Positions 1-7,992 of a DNA stretch of 64,000 bases are shown here, one piece after another. The stretch is taken from the NCBI RefSeq assembly GCF_026168105.1, contig NZ_LBMW01000007.1, positions 181,827 to 245,826 on the forward strand, read 5' to 3'. The notes beneath the pieces are model-generated. The model worked only from the letters and a program-made list of their open reading frames with translations, had not been told where the DNA came from and made no database searches. The DNA comes from Streptomyces hygroscopicus (lineage in GTDB: Bacteria; Actinomycetota; Actinomycetes; Streptomycetales; Streptomycetaceae). Numbering within the stretch: the stretch's first letter is position 1; the number at the start of each line of letters is the position of its first letter. A program made the translations under genes and the position numbers.

Positions 1-498
1 GAGCAGGGACTCGTCGATCTCCAGCCCGTCGGCCTCGACGCAGGTGCCGTCGACCACGATCTTGTCGCCGGGCGCGATCTCGATGATGTCGTCCAGCACG
101 ATCTCGGACGTGCCGACCTCGGCGGCCACGTCGTCCCGGCGCACCGTGGGCCTCGCCTCGCCGATCACCGCGAGCGAGTCCAGGGTCTTCTTGGCGCGCC
201 ACTCCTGGATGATGCCGATGCCGGTGTTGGCGATGATCACGTATCCGAAGAGGCTGTCCTGGAACGGCGCGACGCACAGCATGATCAGCCAGAGCACACC
301 GATGATCGCGTTGAAGCGGGTGAAGACGTTCGCGCGGACGATCTCGCCCAGGGAGCGGCTGCTGCGGACCGGGATGTCGTTGACCTCGCCGCGGGCGACC
401 CGCTCGGCCACCTCGGCGGAGGACAGTCCCCGAGCCCGCTCCGGCAGGGCGGAGGAGTGCACGGGATCGAGTCCGGCGCCCGCGTCGATGTGCGTCAT
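1..498 (-). CDS. P-type cation-transporting ATPase, N-terminal part (cut by left edge)
   Basis: The 166 visible codons encode the start of an E1-E2 (P-type) cation pump. Residues about 25-45 ([18 protein letters not shown]) match the N-terminal cation-ATPase domain. Two hydrophobic stretches follow near residues 63-77 and 83-97, then the actuator domain begins with 'GEARPTVRR' and '[10 protein letters not shown]'. The phosphorylation motif DKTGT would lie beyond the edge, so the transported ion cannot be inferred. Start: the ATG at 498 lies 7 nt downstream of a TACCGT box, which suggests a leaderless mRNA. It is transcribed leftwards, away from the rest of the window. Confidence 0.85.
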   Translation of the reverse strand, partial: MTHIDAGAGLDPVHSSALPERARGLSSAEVAERVARGEVNDIPVRSSRSLGEIVRANVFTRFNAIIGVLWLIMLCVAPFQDSLFGYVIIANTGIGIIQEWRAKKTLDSLAVIGEARPTVRRDDVAAEVGTSEIVLDDIIEIAPGDKIVVDGTCVEADGLEIDESLL

Positions 499-505
499 GC
501 ATTCG

Positions 506-511
506 ACGGTA
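506..511 (-). promoter_or_regulatory. -10 box of the P-type ATPase gene (leaderless)
   Basis: TACCGT on the minus strand ends 7 nt before the ATG and fits TANNNT. The spacing puts the transcription start on or next to the start codon, and no Shine-Dalgarno sequence is visible. Confidence 0.5.
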
Positions 512-615
512 CGTGCGGATATGCGCCTTCACCTGCCGAGCGCCCCGAAGGTACGACCCGGCCGGAACCGCTCTCGTCCGGTGGTCGCACGGGCGGCCCG
601 GACCCGGCTGCGGGG

Positions 616-888
616 CTACTGCCCGGCGGCAGCGGCCCGCTTGGCAGCCGCGTCCCGCTTGATCGCCGCGTCCCGCCTTCGCACGTACCAGATGCCGATG
701 CAGCCGAGGCCCGCGCCGGCCAGGCACGTCCACAGCCACCAGGTGTGACCGTGGTCGGCGAACCAGCCGTAGAACGGGAGCTGCACCAGGAAGAGGACGA
801 ACCAGAGGATGGTGCCGCCGGTGATGGTGGCGACCACGGGGCCCTCAAGGGGCTCCGGCGCCTCGTGCCTGGGGGTCCACTTCGCCAT
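616..888 (-). CDS. DUF2530 domain-containing small membrane protein
   Basis: A 90-aa protein with two membrane segments (about residues 20-45, rich in Ile/Leu/Phe, and 52-70, WWLWTCLAGAGLG...) followed by a basic, alanine-rich C-terminal tail. This layout and the opening MAKWTPRHEAPEPLEGPVV match the DUF2530 family of actinobacteria, whose function is unknown. The upstream ATG at 894 would add two residues, but ATG 888 is preferred because a TAAGCT box lies exactly 6 nt before it, giving a leaderless start. The gene stands alone between the ATPase and the divergent purine permease. Confidence 0.8.
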   Translation of the reverse strand: MAKWTPRHEAPEPLEGPVVATITGGTILWFVLFLVQLPFYGWFADHGHTWWLWTCLAGAGLGCIGIWYVRRRDAAIKRDAAAKRAAAAGQ

Positions 889-894
889 GCGCAC

Positions 895-900
895 AGCTTA
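895..900 (-). promoter_or_regulatory. -10 box of the DUF2530 gene (leaderless)
   Basis: TAAGCT on the minus strand, 6 nt before ATG 888. It decides the choice of start over the ATG at 894, which would lie inside the promoter-to-start spacer. Confidence 0.5.
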
Positions 901-1024
901 CGAGGGGATCGGGCGGGAGCGGGAGAAGCCCCCTGCGCCCTTGTGCACCAAGGATCTACGCGCGGAGATAGCGATCAGTGCACTATATGTTCATACTGAA
1001 ACTGTTCGAGTCTGGCCACTTGTA

Positions 1025-1034
1025 TTCGTACGAA
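1025..1034. promoter_or_regulatory. Palindrome in the permease promoter region
   Basis: Perfect 10-bp palindrome TTCGTACGAA in the 240-bp gap between the DUF2530 gene and the purine permease. A second small inverted repeat (CCAACG/CGTTGG) lies about 5 nt downstream. A regulatory role is inferred from position only. Confidence 0.25.
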
Positions 1035-1132
1035 ACACCAACGGCAGCGTTGGGGGGAGTCTGTTGGTGATCAGGCGAAGGCGAGACTCGATCACGTTTG
1101 TCACCGGTCCCCCGCACCCCTGAAGGTCCCGC

Positions 1133-2584
1133 ATGCCCACCTCGGCCCCCGCCAAGGCCTCCGCTCCGCAGCAGCCCGGTACCCGGCCCCCGTCCGGCGT
1201 CCTCGACCGCTACTTCAAGATCTCCGAGCGGGGAAGCACGCTGTCGCGTGAGATCCGCGGCGGTTTCGCCACCTTCTTCGCGATGGCGTACATCATCGTG
1301 CTGAACCCGATCATCCTCGGCAGCGCGAAGGACATGTACGGGCATCACCTCGACCACGGTCAGCTGGTCACCGCGACCGCTCTGACCGCCGCCTTCACCA
1401 CGCTGCTCATGGGCGTGATCGGGAACGTCCCGATCGCGCTGGCCGCCGGCCTCGGTGTGAACACGGTCGTCGCGCTCCAGCTCGCGCCGCGCATGTCCTG
1501 GCCGGACGCGATGGGCATGGTCGTCCTCGCCGGTTTCGTGGTGATGCTGCTGGTCGCGACCGGTCTGCGCGAGCGCGTCATGAACGCCGTGCCGCTCGGG
1601 CTGCGCAAGGGCATCTCGATCGGCATCGGCCTGTTCATCATGCTGATCGGCCTGGTGGACTCCGGCTTCGTCACCCGCATCCCGGACATCGCCCAGACCA
1701 CGGTTCCGCTCCAGCTCGGCGCGGGCGGCCACCTCACCGGCTGGCCGGTCCTGGTGTTCGTACTCGGCACGCTGCTCACCTTCGCGCTGATCGTCCGCAA
1801 GGTGCCGGGCGCGATCCTGATCTCGATCGTCACGATGACGGTCCTCGCGCTCGTCCTCAACGCGGTTGCCAAGATCCCCTCCTGGGGTCTGACCGTGCCG
1901 AAGTGGCCGGGCAACCCGGTCGCCAGCCCCGACTTCGGCCTGATCGGCAAGGTCAGTCTCTTCGGCGGCTTCGGCAAGGTCGGCGTGCTGACCGGCATCC
2001 TGTTCGTCTTCACGGTGCTGCTCTCGTGCTTCTTCGACGCGATGGGCACGATCATGGGCATCAGCGACGAGGCCAAGCTGACGGACGCCGAGGGCAACAT
2101 GCCGGGCATCAACAAGGTCCTCTTCGTCGACGGCATTGCCGTCGCGGCGGGTGGCGTCAGCTCCTCCTCGGCCACCACCTGCTTCGTGGAGTCCACGGCC
2201 GGCGTCGGCGAGGGCGCCCGCACGGGCTTCGCAAATGTCGTGACGGGCGCCCTCTTCGCGGTGGCCCTCTTCCTCGCCCCGGTCGCCACGATGGTCCCCT
2301 CCCAGGCGGCCACCCCGGCGCTGGTCGCGGTGGGCTTCCTGATCCTTTCCAACTCGGTCAGGGAGATCGACTGGGCGGACCACACGATCGCGATCCCGGC
2401 CTTCGTGACGATGATGATGATGCCGTTCACGTACTCGATCACGAACGGTATCGGCATGGGCTTCATCACCTTCGCGGTCCTGCGTCTGGCCGCCGGGCGC
2501 GGCCGGGAGGTTCCGGTTCCCATGTACGTCGTGGCGGCGGTCTTCGGTTTCTACTACCTGATGCCGGCGCTGGGCCTGACCTGA
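1133..2584 (+). CDS. NCS2 family purine permease (AzgA-like xanthine/guanine/hypoxanthine uptake)
   Basis: A 483-aa integral membrane protein with about 12 hydrophobic helices after a roughly 35-residue cytosolic lead-in. Family marks include 'ISREIRGGFATFFAMAYII' near the N terminus, 'FFDAMGTIMGISDEAKL' in the middle and 'SSSSATTCFVESTAGVGEG' after it, all typical of the AzgA branch of NCS2 nucleobase:cation symporters. Length is normal for the family. The ATG is preceded by GAAGG. The upstream intergenic region holds a 10-bp palindrome TTCGTACGAA at 1025-1034 that could be an operator. The exact purine cannot be told from sequence. Confidence 0.88.
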   Translation: MPTSAPAKASAPQQPGTRPPSGVLDRYFKISERGSTLSREIRGGFATFFAMAYIIVLNPIILGSAKDMYGHHLDHGQLVTATALTAAFTTLLMGVIGNVPIALAAGLGVNTVVALQLAPRMSWPDAMGMVVLAGFVVMLLVATGLRERVMNAVPLGLRKGISIGIGLFIMLIGLVDSGFVTRIPDIAQTTVPLQLGAGGHLTGWPVLVFVLGTLLTFALIVRKVPGAILISIVTMTVLALVLNAVAKIPSWGLTVPKWPGNPVASPDFGLIGKVSLFGGFGKVGVLTGILFVFTVLLSCFFDAMGTIMGISDEAKLTDAEGNMPGINKVLFVDGIAVAAGGVSSSSATTCFVESTAGVGEGARTGFANVVTGALFAVALFLAPVATMVPSQAATPALVAVGFLILSNSVREIDWADHTIAIPAFVTMMMMPFTYSITNGIGMGFITFAVLRLAAGRGREVPVPMYVVAAVFGFYYLMPALGLT

Positions 2585-2632
2585 TCCGGATCGGCCGGGG
2601 CGGGGAGCCCGGCCGAACGTCCTCTCCCGGGG

Positions 2633-2815
2633 TCAGGTGACCCCGTAGAACCTCTCCGTCTCCTCGACGGCGGCCTGGAACCGCTCGTCGAAGTCACCGC
2701 GGATGAGCGTCCGGACGACATAGTCCTGGACGCTCATTCCTCTTTTCGCGGCGTGGTGCCGGAGCCGGTCGAGCAGCTCCCCGTCTATCCGCACGCTGAG
2801 CACGCTGGTCCCCAT
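2633..2815 (-). CDS. Ribbon-helix-helix (CopG-like) DNA-binding protein
   Basis: A 60-aa protein. Residues 4-10 (SVLSVRID) form the predicted beta strand, and 'ELLDRLRHHAAKRGMSVQDYVVRTL' gives the two helices of an RHH/Arc/MetJ fold; the tail 'FDERFQAAVEETERFYG' is acidic. Similar proteins serve as antitoxins or small repressors. No toxin gene lies next to it, so it is better called an orphan RHH protein. It is convergent with the purine permease, 48 bp apart. Confidence 0.7.
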   Translation of the reverse strand: MGTSVLSVRIDGELLDRLRHHAAKRGMSVQDYVVRTLIRGDFDERFQAAVEETERFYGVT

Positions 2816-2993
2816 GCGTACGAGGGTTGCCGCACCCGAGAGGGCGCTGCGTCACGTTCCGCCGTCATGTCACTCATATGGGTGATACGCGTAGCTCGGG
2901 AGTTTCGCTGACGGGCCTGAAGGCGCGGGCCCCAGTGGTCGGAGTCACCCTTTCGGCGATGCGCTCCGGTGGTCCTTAGAGAAGGTAATGAGT

Positions 2994-2999
2994 TATCCT
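2994..2999 (+). promoter_or_regulatory. -10 box of the marR gene, overlapping an AT-rich imperfect palindrome
   Basis: TATCCT ends 7 nt before the ATG at 3007. It sits in an AT-rich patch (2974-3001) that is unusual for this genome, bounded by TTAG and CTAA half-sites with GGTAA/TTATCC inside. This fits autoregulation by the MarR protein, although the symmetry is imperfect. Confidence 0.4.
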
Positions 3000-3006
3000 A
3001 AAGAGC

Positions 3007-3444
3007 ATGGTTGACCTGACCCATGGCGACGACGCTGCCGCCGTGAACGCTCTGCGCTCCGCTGTGATGCGCCTGTCGCGCCGACTCAAGCACCAGCGGG
3101 TCGACGAGTCGCTGAGCCCGACCGAGATGTCCGTGCTCGGCACCCTCTCCCGCTGCGGCTCCGCCACCCCCGGCGAGCTCGCCCGCAAGGAACACGTCCA
3201 GCCGCCCTCGATGACCCGCATCGTGGCGCTGCTCGAGAGCAAGGGCCTGGTCAGGCTGGAGCCGCACCCCGAGGACCGGCGCCAGAAGGTGGTCACGCAG
3301 ACCGAGCAGGCCGAGGCGATGCTCGAGGAGAGCCGCCGCAAGCGGAACGCCTTCCTGGCCGGACTGGTCGAGGGACTGGACGAGGAGGAGTGGGGGAAAC
3401 TCCGCGCCGCCGCCCCCGTGCTGGAGAAGCTCGCGCACCTGTGA
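3007..3444 (+). CDS. MarR family transcriptional regulator
   Basis: A 145-aa winged-helix regulator. The core runs from 'LSPTEMSVLGTLSRCGSATPGELARKEHVQPPS' (helices leading to the recognition helix) through 'MTRIVALLESKGLVRLEPHPEDRR' (wing with the typical DxR turn). The C-terminal helix 'EEEWGKLRAAAPVLEKLAHL' would form the dimer interface. It sits 75 bp upstream of an MFS exporter on the same strand, the classic MarR-exporter pair, so it probably controls that pump in response to a small aromatic or lipophilic ligand. Confidence 0.88.
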   Translation: MVDLTHGDDAAAVNALRSAVMRLSRRLKHQRVDESLSPTEMSVLGTLSRCGSATPGELARKEHVQPPSMTRIVALLESKGLVRLEPHPEDRRQKVVTQTEQAEAMLEESRRKRNAFLAGLVEGLDEEEWGKLRAAAPVLEKLAHL

Positions 3445-3503
3445 CCAGGGCGCACCCATGACAGACGCGGCCCCCGCCCGCGTGCGTACGAAGCCGTCAT
3501 CGC

Positions 3504-3510
3504 AAGGAGG
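3504..3510 (+). promoter_or_regulatory. Shine-Dalgarno deciding a TTG start
   Basis: AAGGAGG lies 9 nt before TTG 3520 and supports this rare start codon for the MFS gene; no ATG or GTG is suitably placed. Confidence 0.6.
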
Positions 3511-3519
3511 CGAACCCTT

Positions 3520-4959
3520 TTGAGTTCGGGACCCGGAGCAGCTTCCGCCCCCGCACCGACCACCCACGACTCCCCGACCGCCCACGACTCCCCAACTGCC
3601 CACGACGCCCACCCGGCCCGGACCGACTCCGCCTCCTCGGCTCCCGGGAGCCCCGCGTCCGCCGACGGGGCCGCGCCCCGCAAGTCGTCGATGTTCAGCT
3701 CCCTGCGCGTCCGTAACTACCGCCTCTTCTTCATCGGCCAGGTCGTCTCCAACACCGGCACCTGGATGCAGCGCATCGCCCAGGACTGGCTGGTGCTGAG
3801 CCTGACCGGCTCCTCCACCGCCGTGGGTGTCACCACGTCGCTGCAGTTCCTGCCGATGCTGCTCTTCGGCCTGTACGGCGGCGTCCTGGTCGACCGCCTC
3901 CCCAAGCGCCCGACCCTGCTCGTCACCCAGTCGGCGATGGGCGCCACGGGCGTCGTCCTCGCGCTACTGACCCTTTCCGGCCAGGTCCGGGTCTGGCACG
4001 TCTACCTCGCGGCCTTCGCCGTCGGACTCGCCACGGTCCTCGACAACCCGGCCCGCCAGTCCTTCGTCTCCGAGATGGTCGGCCCCCGGCAGCTGCAGAA
4101 CGCGGTCAGCCTGAACTCGGCGAACTTCCAGTCCGCACGTCTGGTCGGCCCCGCGGTGGCGGGCGTCCTGATCACCGGCGTCGGCACGGGCTGGGCGTTT
4201 TTGTTCAACGGCCTGTCCTTCGTCGCCCCCATCGCCGGTCTGCTCCTCATGCGCTCCCGCGAGCTGCACGTCGTGGAGCGCGCGCCGCGTGGCAAGGGCC
4301 AGCTCCGTGAAGGTCTGCACTATGTCGCCGGGCACCCGGAGCTGATCTGGCCGATCGTGCTGGTCGGCTTCATCGGCACCTTCGGCTTCAACTTCCCGGT
4401 CTGGCTGTCGGCGTACGCGGACGACGTCTTCCATGCGGGTGCCGGCGCCTACAGCCTCTTCAACACGCTGATGGCGGTGGGCTCGTTGGCCGGCGCGCTG
4501 CTCGCCGCCCGCCGCGGCACGGCCCGGCTGCGGCTGCTGATCGCGGCGGCGGCGGCCTTCGGCGCGCTCGAGACCGTGGCGGCCGGGGCCCCGTCGCTGT
4601 GGCTGTTCTCGCTGCTGATGGTCCCGATAGGCATCTTCGGTCTGACCGTGAACGTCACCGCGAACACGGCCGTCCAGATGGGCACCGACCCGGTGATGCG
4701 CGGACGCGTCATGGCCCTGTTCATGATGGTCTTCGTGGGCGGTACGCCGCTGGGGGCGCCCGTGGTCGGCTGGATCACGGACGTGTACGGCGCCCGGGTC
4801 GGCTTCGCCGCGGGCGGTCTGATCTCGGCCGGGGCGGCCGTGACCATCGGGCTGATCCTGGCGCGCTCCGGCGGGCTCCGCCTGGCCGTGGGCTGGCACC
4901 GGGGGCACCCCCGGCTGCGGTTCGTACCGCGCGAGCAGCCGGCGCCCGCATCGGCGTGA
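3520..4959 (+). CDS. MFS transporter (enterobactin exporter EntS-like fold)
   Basis: A 479-aa exporter. The first 60 residues are a low-complexity Ala/Pro/Ser/Thr tail containing the repeats 'HDSPTAHDSPTAHD'. The membrane part begins at 'MFSSLRVRNYRLFFIGQVVS' and has about 12 helices. Features of the MFS_3/EntS group include 'SNTGTWMQRIAQDWLV', 'DNPARQSFVSEMVG' and 'FLFNGLSFV'. Start: TTG with a very good Shine-Dalgarno. It follows a marR gene and probably exports a toxic or self-made small molecule; the substrate is unknown. Confidence 0.87.
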   Translation: MSSGPGAASAPAPTTHDSPTAHDSPTAHDAHPARTDSASSAPGSPASADGAAPRKSSMFSSLRVRNYRLFFIGQVVSNTGTWMQRIAQDWLVLSLTGSSTAVGVTTSLQFLPMLLFGLYGGVLVDRLPKRPTLLVTQSAMGATGVVLALLTLSGQVRVWHVYLAAFAVGLATVLDNPARQSFVSEMVGPRQLQNAVSLNSANFQSARLVGPAVAGVLITGVGTGWAFLFNGLSFVAPIAGLLLMRSRELHVVERAPRGKGQLREGLHYVAGHPELIWPIVLVGFIGTFGFNFPVWLSAYADDVFHAGAGAYSLFNTLMAVGSLAGALLAARRGTARLRLLIAAAAAFGALETVAAGAPSLWLFSLLMVPIGIFGLTVNVTANTAVQMGTDPVMRGRVMALFMMVFVGGTPLGAPVVGWITDVYGARVGFAAGGLISAGAAVTIGLILARSGGLRLAVGWHRGHPRLRFVPREQPAPASA

Positions 4960-4987
4960 CCGGGGAAGGGGGCGCCCACGAGCGCAG

Positions 4988-5506
4988 TCACACGCGCTGT
5001 GCCAGCACCTGCCCCGGCCACTGGTCCTCGCCGACCGTGAAGGCCTCCGTGCGCGTGAAGCCGTTGCGCTCGTAGTAGGCGACGAGCTTGCCGTCGTCGC
5101 CCGCGTAGCAGTCGACCCGCAGCAGGGTGACGCCCGCGCGCCTGGTCTCCTCGACGGCGTGGGCGAGCAGCGCGCTGCCCACACCACGGCCCGAGAAGCG
5201 GTGGTCGGCGGCGAACAGATGGACGTAGCGCTCGGGCTCGTCCACGGGAGCGAGATAGTTGCCGGGGCCGTCGGAGAGTGTGAGGGTGCCCGCGGGGACA
5301 CCGTCGATCTCCGCGATCCAGGGGGCACCGACCGTCACGTACTTGTGTACCGCCCGCACTGCGCTGGGCCGCCGGGACCAGGGATGGGTGCCCCACTGCC
5401 GGGTCCGTCCCTGTGAGACGAGCCACTCGACCGCGCCGTCGAGCAGGCCGAGGATGACCGGGATGTCGTCGGTGGTGCCTTTCCGTATCCGCATGCGGCC
5501 CATCAT
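4988..5506 (-). CDS. GNAT family N-acetyltransferase
   Basis: Up to 172 aa. The acetyl-CoA-binding motif A is clear: 'FSGRGVGSALLAHAVEE' (pattern R/Q-x-x-G-x-G/A), followed by 'LLRVDCYAGDDGKLVAYYERNGF', the usual beta5/alpha4 end of the fold. 'LVSQGRTRQWGTHPWS' in the N-terminal half resembles streptomycete GNAT proteins of unknown substrate. The start may be MRIRKG at 5494 instead of 5506; neither has a strong ribosome site. It is convergent with the MFS gene and divergent from thpR. Confidence 0.82.
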   Translation of the reverse strand: MMGRMRIRKGTTDDIPVILGLLDGAVEWLVSQGRTRQWGTHPWSRRPSAVRAVHKYVTVGAPWIAEIDGVPAGTLTLSDGPGNYLAPVDEPERYVHLFAADHRFSGRGVGSALLAHAVEETRRAGVTLLRVDCYAGDDGKLVAYYERNGFTRTEAFTVGEDQWPGQVLAQRV

Positions 5507-5547
5507 GGCCGGTGGCCGAGTGATCCGTTCCCTGGAATGGTGACGTC

Positions 5548-6117
5548 ATGAGACTCTTCGCGGCGGTGCTGCCACCTCAGGGCGCGATCCATGAACTCGC
5601 CTCGATCGTCCATGAGTTGAAGGGACTGCCGGGGGCCGGAGGGGTGCGCTGGACCGAACGCCCGGGCTGGCACTTCACGCTCGCCTTCTACGGTGAGGTG
5701 GCGGAGGACGTCGTCCCGGACCTGTCGGAGCGGTTGTCGAGGGCGGCCCGGCACACCGAGCCGTTCACGCTGTCCCTGTGCGGGGGCGGCCGCTTCGGGG
5801 GCCGTGCGCTGTGGGTGGGCGCGTCCGGGGACGTGGGGGCGATGCGGCTGCTCGCCGACCGCACGGAGTCCGCGGGCCGGAAGGCGGGCGTGGAGATGGG
5901 GGAGCACCGCCGCTACCGTCCGCATCTGACGCTGGCCCGCGGCCGGGGCTCCGCGGACTTCCGGCCGTACGTCACGGCGCTGGACGCGTTCGTGGGGGGT
6001 GCGTGGACGGTCGGCGAGCTGTGCCTGGTCCGCAGCCGGCTGCCGAGGTCGGGGATGGCGGGGGAGCACCCGCGCTACGAGACCGTGGAGCGGTGGGGGC
6101 TCGGCGCGGACGGGTGA
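5548..6117 (+). CDS. thpR: RNA 2',3'-cyclic phosphodiesterase (2H superfamily)
   Basis: A 189-aa protein with the two H-x-T/S-x motifs of the 2H phosphoesterases: 'GWHFTLAF' near residue 42 and 'YRPHLTLARG' near residue 127. The opening 'MRLFAAVLPP' is typical of ThpR/LigT. The family opens 2',3'-cyclic phosphates on RNA ends and can ligate tRNA halves in vitro. Both catalytic histidines and threonines are present, so it should be active. The ATG start is 41 bp from the divergent GNAT gene. Confidence 0.88.
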   Translation: MRLFAAVLPPQGAIHELASIVHELKGLPGAGGVRWTERPGWHFTLAFYGEVAEDVVPDLSERLSRAARHTEPFTLSLCGGGRFGGRALWVGASGDVGAMRLLADRTESAGRKAGVEMGEHRRYRPHLTLARGRGSADFRPYVTALDAFVGGAWTVGELCLVRSRLPRSGMAGEHPRYETVERWGLGADG

Positions 6118-6128
6118 TGAGGGCCGGT

Positions 6129-6134
6129 TAGTCT
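6129..6134 (+). promoter_or_regulatory. -10 box of the 29-aa peptide gene (leaderless)
   Basis: TAGTCT, followed by 6 nt and then the GTG at 6141. There is no Shine-Dalgarno. It lies just after the thpR stop. Confidence 0.5.
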
Positions 6135-6140
6135 CGATAC

Positions 6141-6230
6141 GTGGACCCGAAGACCCGTAACCGGATCATGGCCGGTGTGCTTGTGCTGATGTTCGCGGTG
6201 GTGGCGCTGACGGCGGCGCTCGGAAAGTAG
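6141..6230 (+). CDS. 29-aa single-pass membrane peptide
   Basis: A small gene: GTG start, TAG stop at 6228-6230. The product begins VDPKTRNRIMAGVLVLMF and continues as one hydrophobic helix ending in LTAALGK. A basic N terminus plus a roughly 19-residue hydrophobic core predicts a single membrane span. The TANNNT box at leaderless distance and clean codon use (mostly G/C at third positions) support translation. I recall similar streptomycete peptides annotated only as hypothetical. Its function is unknown. Confidence 0.65.
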   Translation: MDPKTRNRIMAGVLVLMFAVVALTAALGK

Positions 6231-6852
6231 ACCTCCGACAGGGCCCTGCCGGGCGGTTCGCTGTTGCCTCCGGGCCCGCAGGTGCCCCTTTGGCCGCCGC
6301 CCGGACGCGGACTCCGGCTGACGCCCGCGCGTGCTCCCGCTGGCGCCCGCGCAGACTTCCGCCGACGTCCGCGCGTGCTCCCGCTGGAATCCGCACAGAC
6401 TTCCGCTGACGCCCGCGCCGGCTCCCGCTGAGGGCCTGGTCCCGTGACGCATCGCCGGGTCGGGCGAGGCGACCTGCGAGGGCCCACTCTGCGGGAGCGG
6501 GCCAGGCGGGGGACGGCCTCGTCCTCGGGCGGTGCTGTTCCTTGGTCGCTTCGGGATCTCCGGGGGCCCAGGATCTCTGGCGGTCCCGGAACCTCGAGCG
6601 GTTCCGGAATCTCCAGGGGCGACCGGGCGACCGGGCGAGCGTCCGGGACGGCCCCGCGCCCGTCAGGGGTGGGTGGGTCCGCAGTCTCGGGCGACCACCG
6701 GGGGAGACGGCCACCGGGGGGCGTTGCCTGCGGAGGTCGGGCCCCGGTCCTGGGGCTGTGCCGGGGCCCCGGGGCTCTCCCCGGGGCCCCCGACCGGTCG
6801 TCGGGCGATGGATTCCGCGGGCGAGTGCCCCGGGACGGGGACTCCCCGCCGA
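6231..6852. other. Gene-free, repeat-rich intergenic stretch
   Basis: About 620 bp between the 29-aa peptide gene and the aldo/keto reductase. It holds a 44-bp tandem repeat (6310-6432) and G/C-rich degenerate runs based on GGTCCCGGAACC-like and GGCCCCGGGG-like words. Open frames exist on both strands but are low-complexity Arg/Pro/Gly shadows with no recognisable domain, start signal or family. Confidence 0.5.
6310..6432. repeat. 44-bp tandem repeat, about 2.8 copies
   Basis: Full units begin at 6330 and 6374 (CGTGCTCCCGCTGG...), a partial third begins at 6418, and the last 20 bases of a preceding unit occupy 6310-6329. The period is exactly 44 bp with about 85% identity. Forty-four is not a multiple of three, so the array is unlikely to be coding. 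Confidence 0.75.
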
Positions 6853-7845
6853 CTACCAGGCGAACGCCTCCGGGGACGGGCCCGGGCCCGGGAAGATTTC
6901 CTCGAGGCCGGCCAGCACCTCCTCCGGGAGTTCCAGCTCGACCGCCCGCAGGGCCGACTCCAGCTGTTCGGCGGTGCGCGGGCCGACGATCGGGCCGGTG
7001 ACGCCGGGGCGGGTCAGCAACCAGGCGAGGGCGGCCTCTCCGGGTTCGATTCCGTGCTTGTCGAGCAGGTCCTCGTAGGCCTGGATCTGGGCCCGGACGG
7101 AGGTGTTGGCGAGCGCGTCGGCCGAGCGGCCGGAGGCACGCCGGCCGCCCTCGGCCTCCTTCTTGATGACACCGCCGAGCAGGCCGCCGTGCAGCGGCGA
7201 CCACGGGATGACGCCCAGTCCGTACTCCTGCGCGGCCGGGACGACCTCCATCTCGGCGCGGCGCTCGGCGAGGTTGTAGAGGCACTGCTCGCTCACGAGG
7301 CCGATCGTGCCGTGCCGGCGGGCGGCGATCTCGTTGGCCTGGGCGATCTTGTAGCCGGGGAAGTTGCTGGAGCCGACGTAAAGGATCTTCCCCTGTTGCA
7401 CCAGGACGTCGATGGCCTGCCAGATCTCTTCGAACGGGGTGTTCCGGTCGACGTGGTGGAACTGGTACAGGTCGATGTAGTCGGTCTGGAGTCGCTTGAG
7501 GCTGGCGTCGACCGCCCGCCGGATGTTGAGGGCGGAGAGCTTGTCGTGGTTGGGCCACGCACGGCCGTCCGGGCCCATGTTGCCGTACACCTTGGTGGCG
7601 AGCACGACCTTGTCGCGCCGGTCGCCGCCCTTGGCGAACCAGTTGCCGATGATCCTCTCGGTACGGCCTTTGTTCTCGCCCCAGCCGTACACGTTTGCGG
7701 TGTCGAAGAAGTTGATGCCCGCGTCCAGTGCCGCGTCCATGATCGCGTGGCTGTCGGCCTCCTCGGTCTGGGGGCCGAAGTTCATGGTCCCGAGGACGAG
7801 CCGACTGACCTTGAGTCCTGTGCGTCCGAGCTGCGTGTACTTCAT
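6853..7845 (-). CDS. Aldo/keto reductase (YghZ/Tas-type NAD(P)H oxidoreductase)
   Basis: A 330-aa TIM-barrel AKR. The catalytic tetrad is complete: Asp in 'INFFDTANVYGW', Tyr in the same motif, Lys in 'KVVLATKVY' and His in 'LYQFHHVDRNTPF'. The cofactor-binding C-terminal part 'GPIVGPRTAEQLESALRAVE' is also present. The substrate is unknown; the family reduces aldehydes and ketones. Start MKYTQLGRTGLKVS is the classic AKR opening. It stands alone, 147 bp from the SGNH hydrolase, which is on the same strand. Confidence 0.9.
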   Translation of the reverse strand: MKYTQLGRTGLKVSRLVLGTMNFGPQTEEADSHAIMDAALDAGINFFDTANVYGWGENKGRTERIIGNWFAKGGDRRDKVVLATKVYGNMGPDGRAWPNHDKLSALNIRRAVDASLKRLQTDYIDLYQFHHVDRNTPFEEIWQAIDVLVQQGKILYVGSSNFPGYKIAQANEIAARRHGTIGLVSEQCLYNLAERRAEMEVVPAAQEYGLGVIPWSPLHGGLLGGVIKKEAEGGRRASGRSADALANTSVRAQIQAYEDLLDKHGIEPGEAALAWLLTRPGVTGPIVGPRTAEQLESALRAVELELPEEVLAGLEEIFPGPGPSPEAFAW

Positions 7846-7992
7846 GACTGCCTAGCCAACGGGGTGGAGTGCGCTCCAGGCAAGGGAGTTGACCGCCGGT
7901 CGGGTCAGTCGCGGGGGAACCAGTCGGCTTTGAGGGTGAGGCCGAGGGGAGTACAGCGATACGCACGGTGACCAGGGCCCGCCGGTACCCGG

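Noticed and set aside
983..2383. 466-codon minus-strand frame opposite the purine permease
   Set aside because: Asp/Arg/His/Glu-rich composition typical of antisense shadows in 72% GC DNA; the permease on the plus strand is unambiguous.
2633..2815. Toxin-antitoxin module at the RHH gene
   Set aside because: No small toxin frame lies adjacent on the same strand; the neighbours are a permease and a MarR gene.
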